Assembly (NCBI GenBank): GCA_015711775.1 | Contig: JACVJB010000025.1 | Location: 1-8,881, forward strand | DNA from: Actinomycetota bacterium | GTDB lineage: Bacteria; Actinomycetota; Humimicrobiia; Humimicrobiales; Humimicrobiaceae | DNA: 8,881 bases | Direction of reading: 5' to 3' | Shown: positions 7,307 through 8,881 of the stretch, piece after piece | Layout: each line of letters opens with the position of its first letter | Position numbering within the stretch: the first letter of the stretch is position 1 | The notes under the pieces: model-generated | Database searches by the model: none | Seen by the model: only the letters and a program-made list of their open reading frames with translations | What the model was told of the DNA's origin: nothing | Position numbers and translations under genes: made by a program

Positions 7307-8344
7307 ATGGATTATAAGGATTATTACAGAGTACTTGGAGTAAATAAAACAGCAACACAGGATGAGATAAAAAAGGCATACCGCAAACTTGCGCGCCAGT
7401 ATCACCCTGATGCCAATCCCGGAAATAAAGCTGCTGAAGAAAAATTCAAGGAAATAGGGGAAGCCTATGAGGTATTAAAAGATCCTGATAAAAGAAGCAA
7501 GTATGACCAGCTTGGCGCAAACTGGAAACAGTTCTCAAGAGCAGGCGCCCAGGGTTGGCCGGGCGGTGCAGGTCAACAAAGCTATACATACAATTTCAGC
7601 GGCAACAGTTTTGATTTCGGGGATATCGGAAGCGGTTTTTCTGACTTTTTTGAAATGTTTTTCGGCAGGGGTTCAAACCAGGCGCAATCTGATATTTTTG
7701 GAAATATGGGCGCAGGCGCCACCGGTACTGCTTCGGGTGCTTCTTCAGACAGTCAGCAGAAGCATGATAGAAGGTTCTGGAGAACTGCTTCTGCGCAAAA
7801 AGGGCAGGACTACCAGTACAATATTGAAATAACCTTAAGAGAGGCATATTTTGGGACACAAAGAGCAATCAGCCTGCAGAAAGACAATAAAGTAAGGACT
7901 GTTAATGTAAAAATACCGAAAGGTATAAAAGATGGCGGTAGAGTCAGGGTCAAAGGAGAAGGCGGCAGCGGAACAAAAGGCGGCCAGAGCGGAGATCTGT
8001 ATTTTGCCATAAAAATAATACCCCATCATTTCTTTAATGTAAAAGAACATGACCTTTACTGCGAGGTACCGGTAACTGTAAAGGAGGCGGTGCTCGGGGC
8101 TAAAATAGATGTTCCCACTTTTGAAGGCATGGTGTCTGTAAAGCTGCCTCCGGGTACCCAGACAGGAAAAACTTTGAGGCTTAAGTTAAAGGGCATGCCT
8201 AAATTAAAAGGTGATGGCAATGGGGATCTTTATGTAAAGATAAAGGTAGTAATTCCCTCAGAGCTTACAGCTGAACAGGAAAAAGCATTTAAAAAATTTG
8301 CGAATATATATAATGAAGATCCGAGAAAGTCGATAGTAATATAA
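7307..8344 (+). CDS. cbpA: J-domain co-chaperone, zinc-finger-less class B DnaJ (CbpA-like)
   Basis: Stimulates the DnaK ATPase and delivers client proteins to it. The 345-residue product starts with a complete J-domain (about 1-70) including the essential HPD at 33-35 and the [12 protein letters not shown] end. A Gly/Phe-rich linker (about 75-120) contains the repeating pattern [19 protein letters not shown], then a Gly/Ala/Ser/Gln-rich stretch. Two C-terminal client-binding beta domains follow, with [30 protein letters not shown] and [21 protein letters not shown]. No CxxCxGxG repeats are present, so it is class B and not canonical DnaJ. The ATG at 7307 is chosen because AAAGGTGA (7294-7301) precedes it at 5 nt; the in-frame GTG at 7298 lies inside that site. 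It lies 19 bp before clpB, which has the same type of ribosome binding site. Confidence 0.93.
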   Translation: MDYKDYYRVLGVNKTATQDEIKKAYRKLARQYHPDANPGNKAAEEKFKEIGEAYEVLKDPDKRSKYDQLGANWKQFSRAGAQGWPGGAGQQSYTYNFSGNSFDFGDIGSGFSDFFEMFFGRGSNQAQSDIFGNMGAGATGTASGASSDSQQKHDRRFWRTASAQKGQDYQYNIEITLREAYFGTQRAISLQKDNKVRTVNVKIPKGIKDGGRVRVKGEGGSGTKGGQSGDLYFAIKIIPHHFFNVKEHDLYCEVPVTVKEAVLGAKIDVPTFEGMVSVKLPPGTQTGKTLRLKLKGMPKLKGDGNGDLYVKIKVVIPSELTAEQEKAFKKFANIYNEDPRKSIVI

Positions 8345-8363
8345 AAAACAGAAGGTGATTTTA

Positions 8364-8881
8364 ATGGATTTTACAAAATTTACAATAAAAGCCCAGGAAG
8401 CTATTGCAAGGGCGCAATCGATGGCATCTGAAAACGGGCACCAGAGCATAGAAGATTTCCACCTGGTTGGAGCCCTGCTTGAACAAAGCGACGGGATAAT
8501 ATATCCGATTATGCAGAAACTAGAAATAAATATTGAGGAATTTTTATATAAAATTGAAAGCCTGATTAAAAAAGCACCAAAAATTTCCGGGCAGAATGTT
8601 CAGCTTTATATGAGCGCGGACCTCAGTAATGTGCTCAATGCTGCATTTAAGGAAGCGCAGAATTTAAAAGATGAGTACATAAGCACCGAACATATACTGA
8701 TTGCTCTTACATACGGAAATGGAAAAGCTGCAGAGATAATTAAACAATCAGGGATAACTAAAGAAAAAATACTTAAAATACTTGTGGGCATAAGGGGTAC
8801 CCAGCGTGTCACTGACCAGAATCCTGAGGACAAATACCAGGCTCTTCAGAGATTCGGCAAAGATATAACAGATCTTGCGCG
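8364..8881 (+). CDS. clpB: ATP-dependent disaggregase ClpB, N-terminal part (runs off the window)
   Basis: Hexameric AAA+ chaperone that threads aggregated proteins through its pore and works with DnaK, its J-protein and small heat-shock proteins. Only the first 172 codons are present, with no stop, because the window ends. The N-terminal domain is visible: MDFTKFTIKAQEAIARAQS, then the second half of its repeat with STEHILIALTYGNGKAAEII. It is followed by the characteristic RGTQRVTDQNPEDKYQALQRFG linker leading into the first ATPase domain; the Walker motifs lie beyond the edge. The start at 8364 follows AAGGTGA (8352-8358) at 5 nt. The linker wording separates ClpB from ClpC and ClpA. It is the last gene of the operon seen here. 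Confidence 0.95.
   Translation, partial: MDFTKFTIKAQEAIARAQSMASENGHQSIEDFHLVGALLEQSDGIIYPIMQKLEINIEEFLYKIESLIKKAPKISGQNVQLYMSADLSNVLNAAFKEAQNLKDEYISTEHILIALTYGNGKAAEIIKQSGITKEKILKILVGIRGTQRVTDQNPEDKYQALQRFGKDITDLA

Overview
This is an A+T-rich bacterial window with every recognisable gene on the + strand. It has two parts. The left part (about 1-4090) holds three metabolic or DNA-modification genes that look separately expressed: a xylulokinase-type sugar kinase, a solitary amino-group DNA methyltransferase with no visible restriction partner, and a class I aminotransferase. The right part (about 4090-8881) is a protein-quality-control operon: a MerR-type regulator of HspR type, then dnaK, a small heat-shock protein (hsp20), a zinc-finger-less J-protein (CbpA / class B DnaJ) and the first 172 codons of clpB, which runs off the right edge.

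The heat-shock genes fit one functional chain. Hsp20 holds unfolding proteins, the J-protein delivers clients to DnaK, and DnaK with ClpB resolubilises aggregates. The regulator gene comes first, and its 319-bp upstream region carries three inverted repeats, two of which overlap possible -10 boxes. This suggests autoregulated repression, as known for HspR in other bacteria. The usual HspR operator (HAIR, CTTGAGT-N7-ACTCAAG) and CIRCE are both absent by eye. The operon also has no grpE and no class A DnaJ, and a very stable stem-loop without a U-tract sits between hsp20 and the J-protein gene.

Organism: the HspR-led operon is known from Actinomycetota, Deinococcota, Chloroflexota and some anaerobic Firmicutes-like lineages. 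DnaK has the roughly 20-25 residue insertion in the ATPase domain seen in diderm-type DnaKs and absent from Bacillus and Mycobacterium DnaK. With the A+T-rich composition, this points to a deep-branching or candidate lineage rather than a classical Actinobacterium, but the phylum cannot be fixed from this window.

No tRNA, rRNA, CRISPR array, insertion sequence or phage gene was seen. Nothing here is clearly a wholly new system. The best leads are the unusual operator architecture ahead of hspR, the hsp20-cbpA hairpin, and the possible decayed reading frame overlapping the methyltransferase stop.
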